DNA from: Lolium rigidum | Taxonomy: Eukaryota; Streptophyta; Magnoliopsida; Poales; Poaceae | Direction: 5' to 3' | DNA length: 64,000 nt | Assembly (NCBI RefSeq): GCF_022539505.1 | Contig: NC_061514.1 | Location: forward strand, 39,916,869 to 39,980,868 | Shown here: positions 11,923 through 23,800 of the stretch, piece after piece | How the letters are laid out: the number at the start of each line of letters is the position of its first letter | Position numbering within the stretch: position 1 is the stretch's first letter | The notes under the pieces: generated by a model | Databases searched by the model: none | Told to the model about the DNA's origin: nothing | What the model saw: only the letters and a program-made list of their open reading frames with translations | Translations under genes and position numbers: made by a program

Positions 11923-12722
11923 CACTACTAGAAAAAGATCCTTTCATTCAGAGTTGCCAGGAGCATTAGTCCCGGTTCGAATGGCTAGGACGCCCGCACA
12001 GTTTTAGTATCGGTTCAAACGAGACCTTTAGTCCCGGTTGGAGGCACCAACCGGGACTAAAAGGGTTGCGGCAAGCTGCCTCTGGTGCAAAAGTCTTTAA
12101 TCTCGGTTGGTATTACAAACCGGGACTAAAGGTTCTTCGGGTTTTTTTGCTCCACACCCCTATATTCTCAAAATGCCAAAGGGAAATATGAGAATTTTCA
12201 GGTTTTAGATTTTGCAATTTTTATTTATTTATTCAAGATTATTATTACATCATTACTTTTATTTATTAAAAGAATTAGTTGAAATTCAAACAATAAAGAA
12301 GTGTGACATCATGACCAACATGTTAATAGGATTGATATGATACTAATATCAATAACATGTGCCCAAAGCATTTGGAAGCGGGACGGAAGAAACTCAAAAG
12401 TAAAGCGTACTAGTGCTGGAGCAGTTTGAGAATGGGTGACGGATCGGGAAATTTGACCACCATTAATTAATTTGACTAGAGATTATTAAGTGTAGTTAGA
12501 GTCTAAACTGGTTAAATAACTCAAATACTAGAAATTCTGAAAAAACATGAAACAAATTGAATGGAAAAAAATAGAAAAAAATTGAATGAAAACAAAATCC
12601 ATGTGGATGCCTTTAGTTCCGGTTGGTGTTACAAACCGGGACTAAAGATCCTCCGCCCCAGTGCGCCCGCGGCCTCACGTGGAGTGTCTTTATTCCCGAT
12701 AAACCCCCCTTTTCTACTAGTG
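11923..12722. mobile_element. Short non-autonomous CACTA element (800 bp)
   Basis: The 5' end is CACTACTAGAAAAAG and the 3' end is CTTTTCTACTAGTG. Sub-terminal copies of the palindromic motif CCGGTTGG...CCAACCGGGACTAAA occur at about 12030-12065, 12100-12135 and 12615-12650, as in grass CACTA elements. Flanks are CCG and CCA, so the 3-bp TSD matches at two of three bases. The interior has no transposase. It contains a ~200-bp module shared with the otherwise different CACTA at 16595-19904, including the 5S-rRNA-like stretch. Confidence 0.75.
12396..12453 (+). repeat. Degenerate 5S-rRNA-like segment, copy 1
   Basis: The segment contains AAAGCGTACT followed, after about 20 bases, by AATGGGTGAC and then GGGAAATT. 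This is a decayed version of the plant 5S rRNA internal promoter region (box A AAGTTAAGCGTGCT and box C GGATGGGTGAC...CTGGGAAGT). It is clearly related to the better-preserved copy at 19395-19450. It is not a functional 5S gene. Confidence 0.5.
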
Positions 12723-12790
12723 CCAGGTTCATGCCGCGGCTGATATACATGCATCTCCTCTCCAAAGCGCGGTTGATCTTTGCTCGAAAT

Positions 12791-12960
12791 GCAGCTCGAT
12801 CGGTCGACGTCGATCGGTTATCGCTTCTGCATTTCTGTCATTTCTGTGTCGTGTTTATCTCATGCGTTTGCCCTGTTCTGTCGTGTTTACACACGAATGA
12901 ACAATCCATCCAGCACTGCTCTTCCGGTCAATTGATCAGACATGTCTCCTGCTGCCACAT
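12791..12960 (+). repeat. Segmental duplication module B, copy 1
   Basis: The stretch aligns with 14181-14375. Shared blocks are GCAG.GCTC, CGACGTCGATCGG, GTCTCGTGTTT-like blocks, the AATAATCCGTCC/AACAATCCATCC region, and CCAGCACTGCT followed by CCGGTCA. No coding frame is conserved. Confidence 0.65.
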
Positions 12961-13240
12961 TATTTTGCCTGGGTCGCCTCATTTTTCTCCAGTCTCTACC
13001 TTTTGTTTCTCTTCCCATTTTCTAGGGTTGTAAGCGGATCTCGTGCTGCTATTTTAAACTAGACTAATTTAATTAAAGAAATTACAACTAACTTGATTAA
13101 TTTTAACTAGGAAGCCGGACACAGATCCTTACCAGTTCTTCCGGAGCTCGGCTAGCCATCAATTGAAGGCTCCAGAGTGTGCAACGTGTTGGGACTGCTT
13201 TTGCTTGCTCGGTATCGCTGACTTCAGCTACAAGCTAGCA

Positions 13241-13645
13241 GGTGACTGATTCGAAACATATTTCATGTTTGGGTTGGGCGGCTAGGCTTCGGCTCCACAG
13301 CGGCAACGGGATGTCTTGTGCTTACGTGGACGTAGCGGAACAGTGTGGGATTTGATTGGTTAGGCGCCGCCGGGCACGCGAACACAGTAAGCAGAGAGTA
13401 TGGTGTGGCAGCCAGCGATCGGTCACGCGCATAAAGGTGGTGTGATGTGATAAGCGGCGATTCGGCTGGGGGAGGCCGAATCCGCGACCCTATCGTCAAC
13501 CTTGGCATCGCCCCGCTGTCTCTACCTAGCCTCGACGTCGACCTCGCATCTATCTAATTTGTTCTTCAGTTCCGGAGATCGAGTGAGAATGCCAAATCGT
13601 GCAGCTCCAGTGCAGGTGATGTGCCTGCTGCAGACCTTCCACTTG
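13241..13645 (+). repeat. Segmental duplication module A, copy 2
   Basis: This is the second copy of the 8348-8790 module. With module B it gives the order A1 - (insertions) - B1 - A2 - B2. The simplest reading is a tandem duplication of an A-B unit whose first copy was later expanded by the CACTA at 11923-12722 and other insertions. Confidence 0.7.
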
Positions 13646-14772
13646 AACTGAAATTCCTCACCTGCGTGTAAGCGACAAAGCGTGTATAAGTGAGGAAGAA
13701 GCAATCAGACGCCGAATCATTGGAGCTTGATTTACTCTGAACATGCCATGTGTTTAGCCTGAACCACGAAGGAAACGACGGAATCTGTGATCCATGTCAG
13801 GTTACTGGGTGCGAGAGTGTGCGCAGCTATCCTGAACCGTTGACACTTGCCAATATTGCCCACTTCATTTACGCCACAACAGCGATGTACTTCCAAAGCG
13901 CAGATAACTACCAACACAAACCCCCTTACAATGCACAGAAATACCCCTGCATTTGCAATGCCCTGAAAACGAAATGCATTTGCAATTATTGAAGCTTGTC
14001 ACGCCGAGAATCTTGCCAGCCAGCTCTAAAAAGAAGATAGCAGAATCTAGCCACTGGTCGCCGAGATGGACGCACTGTTCATCTACGTCCATGCGTGATC
14101 GATGTTCATCTCTAAATAAAGCTTTCTAAAGCTCTTTGCACGAAAGGCAGATCCATCGATCCATTTTTCTCCATAAAAAGGCAGAGCTCCATATCGACGT
14201 CGATCGGATGATCGTTTCCGCATTCCTACCACTTAGTTCCAGTGCGTCTACCTGTCTCGTGTTTTTGCCGTCTTCCGGAGACCAAGGATGCGACGGGGAC
14301 GCGCGTGCAGCGTACACAGGAATAATCCGTCCGTCCAGCACTGCTGCTCTGCCGGTCATGTCGAGACGTGCGACCGCCCCACCGAGCCAGCCACGGAGAA
14401 ATATCGGCCGGAAATATACCCGCGCGCGAGCCCACACACGCACCCCAATGATTCCGTGAATGCATGTGTATTCGTTAGATCGAATCCTTTGCATCCATCG
14501 CTTTTCTCCTTGTTCGAATCCATCCGTGTTGGATTAGGATGACAGCGCGGTGTTTCCGGCCACCAACAGCGGACGAACACATGGGATGGCATGAGATACC
14601 GCCGGTGAAAATTTGGCAATCTGAGCTTCGTGGAATGTATCTCGGCCCCGCAAGGGGGAGTTGGGTGGATCGAGGATATCTAGCTTTCTAGTATGATCAT
14701 ATCGTTCTAGTAAAAGAGACGGGTTCTGCTTCTACCACTGCCGGTCGCTAGAGTGGCTAGGATTCACTAGTT
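13646..14772. other. Low-copy-looking spacer including module B copy 2 (14181-14375)
   Basis: Apart from module B copy 2 I recognise no gene here. The best frames (13750-13992 and 14136-14459 on +) have no domain similarity and do not match between the duplicate copies, which argues against coding function. A short TTTCTAGTATGATC stretch near 14690 precedes the CACTA at 14773. Confidence 0.35.
14181..14375 (+). repeat. Segmental duplication module B, copy 2
   Basis: Counterpart of 12791-12960. The shared core is CCGTCCAGCACTGCTGCTCTG here versus the CCATCCAGCACTGCTCTTCCG version in copy 1. It follows module A copy 2 by about 540 bp. Confidence 0.65.
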
Positions 14773-16079
14773 CACTACAAGGGTTCCTTGGAAACGCCCA
14801 CCATGCCGAGGGCCCCAAGCCGTCGGCATAAGGGTATACCTACGGCGGCCCTCGACATAGGACCGTTGGCATTTGTTCCATTGATACATAGCACCTGTCT
14901 GTCGCCATAGTCAAAGCCGTTGGCATAGCTTTTTATGTCGAGAGTTTCATCCGACCATCGGCAACACAAAGCCCTCGACAAACAAATCTGATGGAGACGT
15001 CTACTTGACGTCATCGGACACTATGCCGAGGGCAAGGCCGTCGGCATACCATGCCACACGGCGTCTCCAGGTGGTTCCTAGACAACTAGATATATCGAGA
15101 GATAGGCCATCGGCGTACATGGGAGATCTATGGTGAGGATCTGGCCATCAGTGTACCCTGCCACACGGTGTCTCCCTAGTAGCTCCTAGGCAGCCATACC
15201 TGTAGAGGTGATGCCGAGAGTTTGGCCGTCGGCATACCTTTATCACGTGTCCAATCCCGGTGTCTTCATGGCACCCCACCTAAGCCGAGGGTGGTCGCCG
15301 GCACACCTAGCCACGCAACAACATCGAAATGACGGTTGTCCAATGGATATTTTTTCTTCTATTATGTTTGGTTAAGTCTCATAGAAACATGAAAAACCAA
15401 GGTTGGGGCCAAGATTTCAAAGGATTCACTTCCCTAGATCCGATGCGGGAGTTTCCTTGTCTATCATTTTATCTAAGACCAAATGTGAGTACAAGAAATT
15501 CAGAAACAAAAATAAAAATCTATGTATCGTGCCATTTTATGTGATGTATTGCTAGGAAATAAAAGTATTACTAGGAAAAAAAAGTATCGCACAACATAAA
15601 TGATATTTTTACTTAAACATAGGAAATAAATGCATAAAGAGGGGCGACCAAAGAAAAATAGGTATGCCAACGATTGCTGTCCACATAAGATGTATTTTTT
15701 CGATAGGATGCTTTATTACTTTGATGCTTTATTACTTTGATCACATAAAGAGGGCCTCCGATAGACCGTCGACATACCTCTGATGGTGTGAGGCGCCCGT
15801 TTGCTGGCGTACCGGGAGCGTCACATGTCTCTGTTTGTTGCCGATGGTTTGGCCTATGCCAACAATGGCCCTAGACATTTATTGGAGTTTGCTGATGGTC
15901 AAGCTGTGCCCGATAGCCATTCTGGAATAACTGTCGGCATTGTGGTTGGTATGCATGCGGCCTACCTTGCCGATGGTTTTTTATGGGTCTTAGGCATCTA
16001 GTCATGTATGCCGAGGCCCCCCATAAAAAGGAGTCGGCAAACTCGGTGGCCGTCGGTACTGTCTCGTTATCCTGCAGTG
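14773..16079. mobile_element. CACTA element, non-autonomous (1.3 kb)
   Basis: It starts CACTACAAGG and ends CCTGCAGTG. Sub-terminal arrays of ATGCCGAGGG...CCGTCGGCATA occur at 14802-15290 and again at 15770-16060, the hallmark of a common grass CACTA group. The flanking trinucleotides (GTT left, TTG right) do not match, so the TSD is unproven and one end may be slightly off. The interior is AT-rich with no transposase and a short direct repeat of GATGCTTTATTACTTT at 15709-15740. Confidence 0.6.
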
Positions 16080-16186
16080 TTGTCTACCATTGGGCAAACA
16101 GATATTTTAGCCGCTTCGATATGTTGGTACTTTGAAAAGAAATATGATCTGTGTGAAAATTAAGGTTGTTTATTACTATGTTTCAG

Positions 16187-16407
16187 TGGCACCGTCATGA
16201 GTCATGACACCGGACAGAAACCTGCATGGCACGACAGGGTACTCCGACTTGAACCCCAGCTGCATGCATGGGCTCATGTCGGTGTCCGACCCAATCGGTG
16301 ACAAGTTGATGTTGATCAGAGTATATTCTCTGCTTCTATTCGCATATGCACGTTTGACCATGGCAGTGGGCACACTTCCATATGCAACATATGCATACGC
16401 GTGCCAG
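16187..16407 (+). pseudogene. Orphan exon-like block
   Basis: A 221-bp block is bounded by a good acceptor (a T-rich tract then TTTCAG at 16181-16186) and a good donor (CAG|GTGAGA at 16405-16411). From the ATG at 16204 it stays open throughout, giving about 68 residues with a DLNPSCMHGLMSV motif and a hydrophobic stretch with LLLFAYARL. I do not recognise the family. It lies between two CACTA elements with no partner exon seen, so it may be a captured or relic exon, or chance. Confidence 0.3.
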
Positions 16408-17015
16408 GTGAGAAAATTTGGCGCTGCCACATTGGTTACCTAATAAGTGTAGCATATCTAGATGATCATAGATGGGTCAAACATGCATGGGCAGCATGTA
16501 CCTACGTAGAACCGTTGGGGACCATTTCTTATATTATCATAGATAATCATAAGGGCATGTATAATAGTTGGAATTCTTTCTATTTTTACCCTTGCACTAC
16601 AGGAATGGGAGGCTATGCCGAGGGCCAGGCTATACGCCGACGGCCAAAAGTCGGGGCCGTCGGCGTATGGCCCGGCCAGGCCAGCCTGCCCTTTCAACAC
16701 TCGCCGAAACGTGGCCGTCGGCGTAGCGACCTCTACGCCGAGGGCAGCCCTCGGCATATCTTTGGCCCTAGGCGTAGACAGGGCTACGCCGACGGCCACC
16801 CTCGGCATAGGCTATTTTTCAAATTTGTCTAATTTTGTAAAAATCATAACTAATTCATATGATGTCAGAAAAATGCGTATGAGGTATCAAAATGTTCAGA
16901 AAAATATCCTCTATCCGTTTATGTCAAAATCATGCATATTTGAATCATGTAGAATAACATGTTAACATAGAAACAATTCAATCACTTTCTTATATGTTCT
17001 CAGGTTCCACCTTTT

Positions 17016-19012
17016 AGCCAGATAGCAATTTAAACGAAGTCAGAAAATCTCGCGGAGCCGCATGGCATCATTTTATGTGTCCTAGTAACCACTCCAAAAG
17101 ATGGAATTGGGATACGACAATTATTTTGGAAAACCCTTCACGAACAGGGCTATCAAGTGCGGATTTCTATGGCTTTTAGGGCAATGAGTAGGAAACGGCC
17201 CGTGACACCGCATAGTTTGTCGGAACGAGACCATATTTGGCACGTGCGTGGTCCCTGGGATGGGAAGCAATGCCCCGGGAGCGCATTTCCAATCCGACCC
17301 ATGGACGATGGTTTTTTCATTTTCGGGGTGCCAAAACAGGTTTTTTTGTGAAGGAACTACATGGGGCGCATTTTAGTATTGCGCGAGACCTCGCGTAGTG
17401 GTAGGACACCGCCTTCGCACCCCATATCACATGCCATATGTGCGCGCTAGCTATCACGGGAATCCATGCGGCTTCCTGCGGTGTCCCGCCGAATCCGATG
17501 GAAAGTGACCGGATTTGAACTAGGGCTACACTTTCCGTCGCTCAATAAATTCCGCAAAAATTGTTTTTAGGTCTATGACATATCAGTTTATGTGCTAATT
17601 TTTGTCCGTTTAGCGCGATGATAAACGGGTGCACCGAGCGCGCCCGTACGGCCATACCGCATCTCCGTGGGGGCCCTTTTGGCCAAATGACAATTTAAAC
17701 AAAGTCAGAAAATCCCGCGGAGCCGCATGGCGTCATTTAATGTGTCCTAGTAACCACTCCAAAAGTCGGAATTAGGATACGGCAATTATATTGGAAAACC
17801 CTTCACAAACAGGGCTATCACGTCTGGAGTTCTATGGCTTTTAGGGCAAATGAGTAGGAAACGACCCGTGACACCGCATAGTTTGTCGGAACAAGGCCAT
17901 ATTTGGCACGTGCGTGGTCCCTGGGATGGGAAGCAAGGCCCCGGGAGCGGATTTCCAATCCGACCCATGGGCGATGGTTTTTTCATTTTCGGGGTGCCAA
18001 AACGGGTTTTTTGTGAAGGAACTACGTAAGGCGCATTTTAGTATTGCGCGAGACCTCTGCGTAGTGGTAGGACACCGCCTTCGCACCCCATATCACATGC
18101 CATATGTGCGCGCTAGCTATCTGGGAATCCATGCGGCTTCCTGCGGTGTCCCGTCGAATCCGCTGGAAAGTGACCGGATTTGAACTAGGGCTACACTTTC
18201 CGTCGCTCAATAAATTCCGCAAAAAATGTTTTTAGGTCTATGACATATCAATTTATGTGCCAATTTTTGTCCGTTTAGCGCGATGGTAAACGGGTGCACC
18301 AGCGCGCCCGGTACGGCCATACTGCATCTCCGTGGGGGCCCTTTTGGCCAAATGACAATTTAAACAAAGTCAGAAAATCCCGCGGAGCCGCATGGCGTCA
18401 TTTTATGTGTTCTAGTAACCACTCCAAAAGTCGGAATTAGGATACGGCAATTATTTTGGAAAACCCTTCACAAACAGGGCTATCACGTCCGGAGTTCTAT
18501 GGCTTTTAGGGCAAATGAGTAGGAAACGGCCCGTGACACCGCATAGTTTGTCGGAACGAGGCCATATTTGGCATGTGCGTGGTCCCTGGGATGGGAAGCA
18601 AGGCCCCGGGAGCGGATTTCCAATCCGACCGATGGGCGATGGTTTTTTCATTTTCGGGGTGCCAAAACGGGTTTATTTTGTGAAGCAACTACATGGGGCG
18701 CATTTTAGTATTGCGCGAGACCTCCGCGTAGTGGTAGGACACCGCCTTCGCACCACATATCACATGCCATATGTGCGCGCTAGCTATCTGGGAATCCATG
18801 CGGCTTCCTGCGGTGTTCCGCCGAATCCGCCGGAAGCCGACCGGATTTGAACTAGGGGTACACTTTCCGTCGCTCAATAAATTCCGCAAAAAATGTTTTT
18901 ATGTCTATAACACATCACTTTATGTGCTAATTTTTGTCCGTTTAGCGTGTTGGCGAACGGTGCACCAGCCCGCCCGATACGGCCATTTCGCATCTCGCGA
19001 GGGGGCTGTTTT
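17016..19012 (+). repeat. Three 665-bp tandem repeats inside the CACTA
   Basis: The anchor CGCGGAGCCG recurs at 17051, 17716 and 18381, exactly 665 bp apart each time. Copies run about 17016-17680, 17681-18345 and 18346-19012 and are around 95% identical by eye. Each has a GC-rich half with GGTCCCTGGGATGGGAAGC and an AT-rich half. The frames seen within each copy repeat with the DNA and show no known domain, so I regard them as non-coding. Confidence 0.9.
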
Positions 19013-19394
19013 GGCCACATGGCAAATTTGGCGTCATATTTGGATTCCTCTAATTTTTAGGTTCAAATGATGATATGTATGTTATATTTAGATTCCTCTC
19101 ATTTTTCTGATCGATTTAGACATATTATTTGTGGAATTTTGATTTTCCGATTTAAAGATATTAATTATTCAATATTAAATAGAAAAAAGACCAAAAAATA
19201 AAATCATTTTATTTTTATTTGAATTCAATATTATTATTACTTATATATATTCATTGTTGTCTACTTAAGTAATTGTTTGGGATTCAAAAATAAACAAGTG
19301 TGCATCACGGTTCAAGGGTTAATAGGGTTGATATGCTATTATTATCAGCAAGAGGTGTCAATTCTATAATGGAAGCTCATCCGAATGGAACCAA

Positions 19395-19450
19395 GAAGTT
19401 AAGCGTGCTGAGGATGGAGTAGTGTGAGGATGGGTGACCGACTGGGAAGT
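19395..19450 (+). repeat. 5S-rRNA-like segment, copy 2
   Basis: The stretch contains GAAGTTAAGCGTGCT, then GGAGTAGTGTGAGGATGGG, then TGACCGACTGGGAAGT. These correspond in order and spacing to box A, the intermediate element and box C of plant 5S rRNA, roughly rRNA positions 50-100. The first 48 and last ~20 bases of 5S rRNA are not recognisable. It lies in the AT-rich right arm of the CACTA at 16595-19904, and a decayed relative lies in the CACTA at 11923-12722. Confidence 0.7.
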
Positions 19451-19907
19451 TTAACCATGATTGTAATTTGACATAAGATTAAGTGTAGTTAGAGTTAAAA
19501 GTGTATTGGGTGAAAGCTAAACAAGTAAAAAAAAGAAAAAAAAAGAAAAAAAAGGAAAAAATTGTGTAAAAGAAATTAAAATTTTAAAAAATTTAAAAGT
19601 CTATGCCTAGGGTTTTGCCGTCGGCATATAGAAAAAAATATTTTTTTTTTCAAATTTTTTTTTTTTAAATTTTTTGGAAACGGGAAATTTGAATTTTTTA
19701 AAAGTCTATGCCGAGGGTTTTGCCGTCGGCGTAGCGTGCTACGCCGAGGGCCGGGCTACGCCGACGGCGATAGTGCCTTTGCCGAGGGACTTACACGCCG
19801 AGGAGCTATGCCGAGGGCGGCCCTCGGCATAGCCTACGCCGAGGGCCAAAGCATGCTACGCCGAGGGTTCCCGGCCCTCGGCATATAGCCCCATTCCTGT
19901 AGTGTTG

Positions 19908-20307
19908 CACCATCTGAGAGATGATAAAAAAAGACGTCTTATACTACTAACAAGATATATTCTAGTGTTATCTTTAGCTAATAATATTTACATGCGAAAA
20001 AGAACAAAATTTAATTGGAAATATCCGATTGAGATACGAAATATGGTAGAACGAAAAAACAAATGATCACTTAACGGCTAAGAGGTCATCTCTTACTAAA
20101 GAAGACTTACTTTTTTTTCTCCATATCTCTCTTCCAATTCATCAATTATCTTAGATTTCTTTTCTAAGAGAAAGCTAACATCACTCCTTTGTACATAGCC
20201 TTGCTGGACATTTAATTTTAAAACACATGATACTATTTAGTTAAGGTGCATAAGAAATGTATCTCCCTCGGTGGAAGATGATAACTTTATATTATTGGTG
20301 GAGAACT
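19908..20307. other. AT-rich spacer, no gene
   Basis: No coding sequence is seen. The sequence just left of the CACTA (AAGGGCATGTATAATAG near 16552) and a stretch near 20185-20202 (reverse complement AAGGCTATGTACAAAGG) could be the two ends of a decayed MITE into which the CACTA inserted, but the match is weak. Confidence 0.3.
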
Positions 20308-20849
20308 CACTACAACCGAAATGTATCCAGTGGCAAACCCCTTTCGTCACATAAGATCTAGTTTTCGAAAATGGGCCGGTGACGAATATTGGCCATCACT
20401 AAATTCGTCACAGAAGCTCCATCATAGAAAATAGTTAATGATAGTACACACTTTTTTGTCGTTGTCAAGCGCATATTAGGTGACTGTGGAAAATTTGTCT
20501 CCGATTATAGATAATCAGTCAGAATTGTCGTTGTATATATGAAAAATTGTCTATATCCACGTTTAGGGTCCATGATCATGACTGCCCCACATTACATAAT
20601 GCAAAGTCACTACCGTCTTGACCCACTCGACAACATCGACGTCACCACCATTGGATGTACGTTGTCATCAGCCACACCAGCATCATGGACCCACATGTAA
20701 GAAGCCACGTCAGCAATTACTGACTAGATGGTGTCTAGAGACTGTTGCTTATGATCTGCAAGCCCATATGTTCTAACTCCATAGTGATGTACTTTTGAAG
20801 TCATTCGCTTTTGAGTCTTGTGACGCTTGCGAAGCTTATATAATTGAAA

Positions 20850-23800
20850 AAATGACTAAGACCCGTCCAAAGGTTTTGTTGAATATTCGTTCTATTAATT
20901 CTGAGACTAAACAACTTGCCATTCGTGAAAAAAAATACAAGAGAGCAGTTTCTCCGTGATGAGCATTCAGGAAACAAAAAGGGAATCATTTTACCACAAA
21001 TTCATTAGATCTTTTTGTCCCAAACATTTTGAAATTTTTGCGTTCTCTCTCTCGATTGGAGCATCTCATGGAATTCTTGTTATATGGAATTCCTCTGCTT
21101 TTCATGGCACGCCCATAGAAGTTCAGAGATATGCTATTGTCGTGAGTTTTCAGTCGGCTCAATCGGATTAAAAAAATGGACGTTATTGTGCGTATATGGT
21201 CCATGTCAAGGTGAATTAAGGGATGATTTCATTCGGTGGATTTTTAATCTAACAATTCCTGATGATGAACTTTTGCTTTCCATGGGGGATTTCAACTTTA
21301 TTCATTCACATGATAACATGAATTTTCCAGGAGGAGATACACATGATAATTTTATTTTCAGTGAATTAATAAGTCACCTTGGTAATTTGAAGCTGCCTTT
21401 AAAGAAATATCGTACGCATGGTCAAATATGCAATAGAACCATATGCTAGTTCAATTAGATTGGTTCTTCAGTACATCAAATTGGAAGACAATCTATCCAA
21501 ATACTGTAGTGCTCCCTCCGTCCAAGCTAATGGTAGATCATGTGCCATCTGTCGTGTTTGTTCATACAGTTATTCCCAAGCTAACATCTTTTGTTTTGAA
21601 AATTATTCGGTTGAACAACAAGGTTTTTTGGACTGTGTTCTGGTAGCTTGGAATTTTAAATGTTGGGTAATTATGAAGTTGCTATATTTTCAAGGAAAGT
21701 AAAGTCTCTTGGAGTTTATCTCAGATAGGAAAACTGGATTTATCCATATAAAGCAACAAACTGTAAAATGTAACATTGTCATCCTCTTCTTGGACAATTT
21801 GGAGGAAGACAGAACTCTTTTTACTACTGATAATAATTTTGGGAAAGTGGCCAAGTTGCATATGAAAAGTTACTACATGCCCAATTTACGTATTTGAGCT
21901 AGAGATGTAAGGTGGATGAAACTGGGAAATACTAAATATTTCCATCGTCCACAATCAGATATACTCCCTTTGTCCATAAAAGGATGTCAAATGTGCGTCT
22001 AAATTCGGATGTATCTATACGGTAAAAATAGTCTAGATACATTCAAATTTAAATAAAAAAATTACATCCTTTTATGGACAGAGGTAGTAGAAGAAATTCT
22101 ATTATTAGCATGCTCACATAATATGGAAGAATAGTGTCTGGTCATGAAGAGATGGCGACAATTTATTGGAATTTCTACAAAAACAGGACGTGTACTTCAA
22201 GAAGAATTTATATGTGTTTAGACTTACAAAACCTGTTGAACAGAGTGGATGGCTTGTATGTGCTCACAAAGAATTTCACTTATGAGGAGATGGATACATC
22301 TATCTCCAAGATGCCACCTAACAAAGCTCCTGACCCTATGGTTTTGATGGATTTTTTTCTCAAAAAAATGTTGGCCTATAGTGAAAGAAAGTTTCTACAA
22401 ACTTGTTGAGGATTTTTATAGAGTGTGAACAATTCCTGTATTACTTTGATTCCGAAATGCCAGATCCTAGAGAAACAAATGATTATAGTACAATCTCTCT
22501 TACCAATTGTTGTTGGAAATTCATCACCAAGATGGCATTTGATAGATTGGAAGAGGTCACTATGCAATGCATCCATAATAATTAGTATATGGTTTATTAG
22601 AAACATGACTATCCATGACCGTGTGTCTTGGTACTTTGAATATATATCAGTCCAAATCTCCTAGTGCTTCATGTATTAGTCGGAAAATGGGTTTTGAGAA
22701 ACCTTTTGATACTATTCAGCATGAACCTCTATTCCAAATTTTTAGAGACAAAGGCTTCAATGAATATTGGATAAGATAGGTTGGAGATTTTCTTTGTTCT
22801 AGTTCCTCTTTAGTTCTGTTAAATGGGATACCTAGCACGAAATTCAAAAGCAAGAGAGGGGCGCCAAGGAGATCCCCTTTCTGCTTTATTATATGTTTAG
22901 GAAGGTGATGTGCTACAAGATTTGCTCCGCATGGATTTACTGCATCTGCCCATCATCCCAGGAGATGATGATTTTCCAATATTACAATATGTTAATGACA
23001 CTCTTCTCATAATGCACACTGATAGCACGCAATTATAAATTCTCAAAGAAGCCTTGCAGAATTTCAGCAAATGCACATGATTATATTTCAATTATCACGT
23101 ACAAATCTTGCTTACTTCTATTAACATATTTTTTGACCAAGTGGCTCTGTAGCACAAGAATTTAGTTGTATAGTTCGGTTTATACCTTTCACTTATTGGG
23201 ACTACCTCTGGGAACTACAAAACCAATGCTCTAGTGGACAGACTTTAAAGAAGACTTGTTTCTACCTCCACCTTCTTCACCTATGGTTGATGTCTACATC
23301 TGATCAGATCTTGCCTTAGCTATATGCCCATATTTTTCCTATGTTCCCTATATACCCCACCTGGCATTATTACTCAGTTAAATAAAATCATAAGGCATTT
23401 CTTCTAGAGTGACAGAAAGTTGATTCAAAAGGAAAGTCTCCAGCATCTTGGGATATGATTTGCAAGCCTAAGGAAAATGGTGGTTTGGTATTCTAGATTT
23501 TAAGATAAAAAATGAGGATTTTCTCATGAAGAATTTGCATAAATTCTATAATAAGGAAGATATCCCTTGGGTGAAGTTAGTTTGGAAGTATTACCCTAAT
23601 GGAGTATCTCAAGCCACAAATTTACGTGTCTCTTTATGGTGGAGAGATATCATGAACTTGGCTGATGAATATAGATCCATTTGTACCGCCACAACTGGAA
23701 AAGGTGACTCTATTATTTTTTGGGATGACACTTCGAATGAAATTATGCCTTCTAAAGAATTCCATCAAATACATTCTTTTGCTTTGGATACTTCATTATC

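Larger units (their letters stand above)
16595..19904. mobile_element. CACTA element with perfect TIRs and TTG TSD
   Basis: The ends CACTACAGGAATGGG and CCCATTCCTGTAGTG are exact reverse complements. TTG flanks both sides (16592-16594 and 19905-19907), the 3-bp TSD expected of CACTA. Sub-terminal repeats of TATGCCGAGGGC / GCCGTCGGCGTA type fill 16612-16810 and 19600-19890. The body consists of three 665-bp tandem repeats (17016-19012) followed by an AT-rich stretch. There is no TnpA/TnpD-like coding region, so it is non-autonomous. Confidence 0.9.

Noticed and set aside
14770..16082. Three-base TSD for the CACTA at 14773-16079
   Set aside because: Flanks are GTT and TTG; they do not match, so I did not claim a target duplication.
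17157..18889. Repeated 60-110-codon frames with PRPV/MGRIGNPLPGP-like sequence
   Set aside because: They repeat exactly with the 665-bp tandem DNA unit and occur on both strands, so they are shadows of the repeat.
16552..20202. Possible MITE split by the CACTA (AAGGGCATGTATAATAG and AAGGCTATGTACAAAGG ends)
   Set aside because: The end match is short and no TSD could be confirmed.
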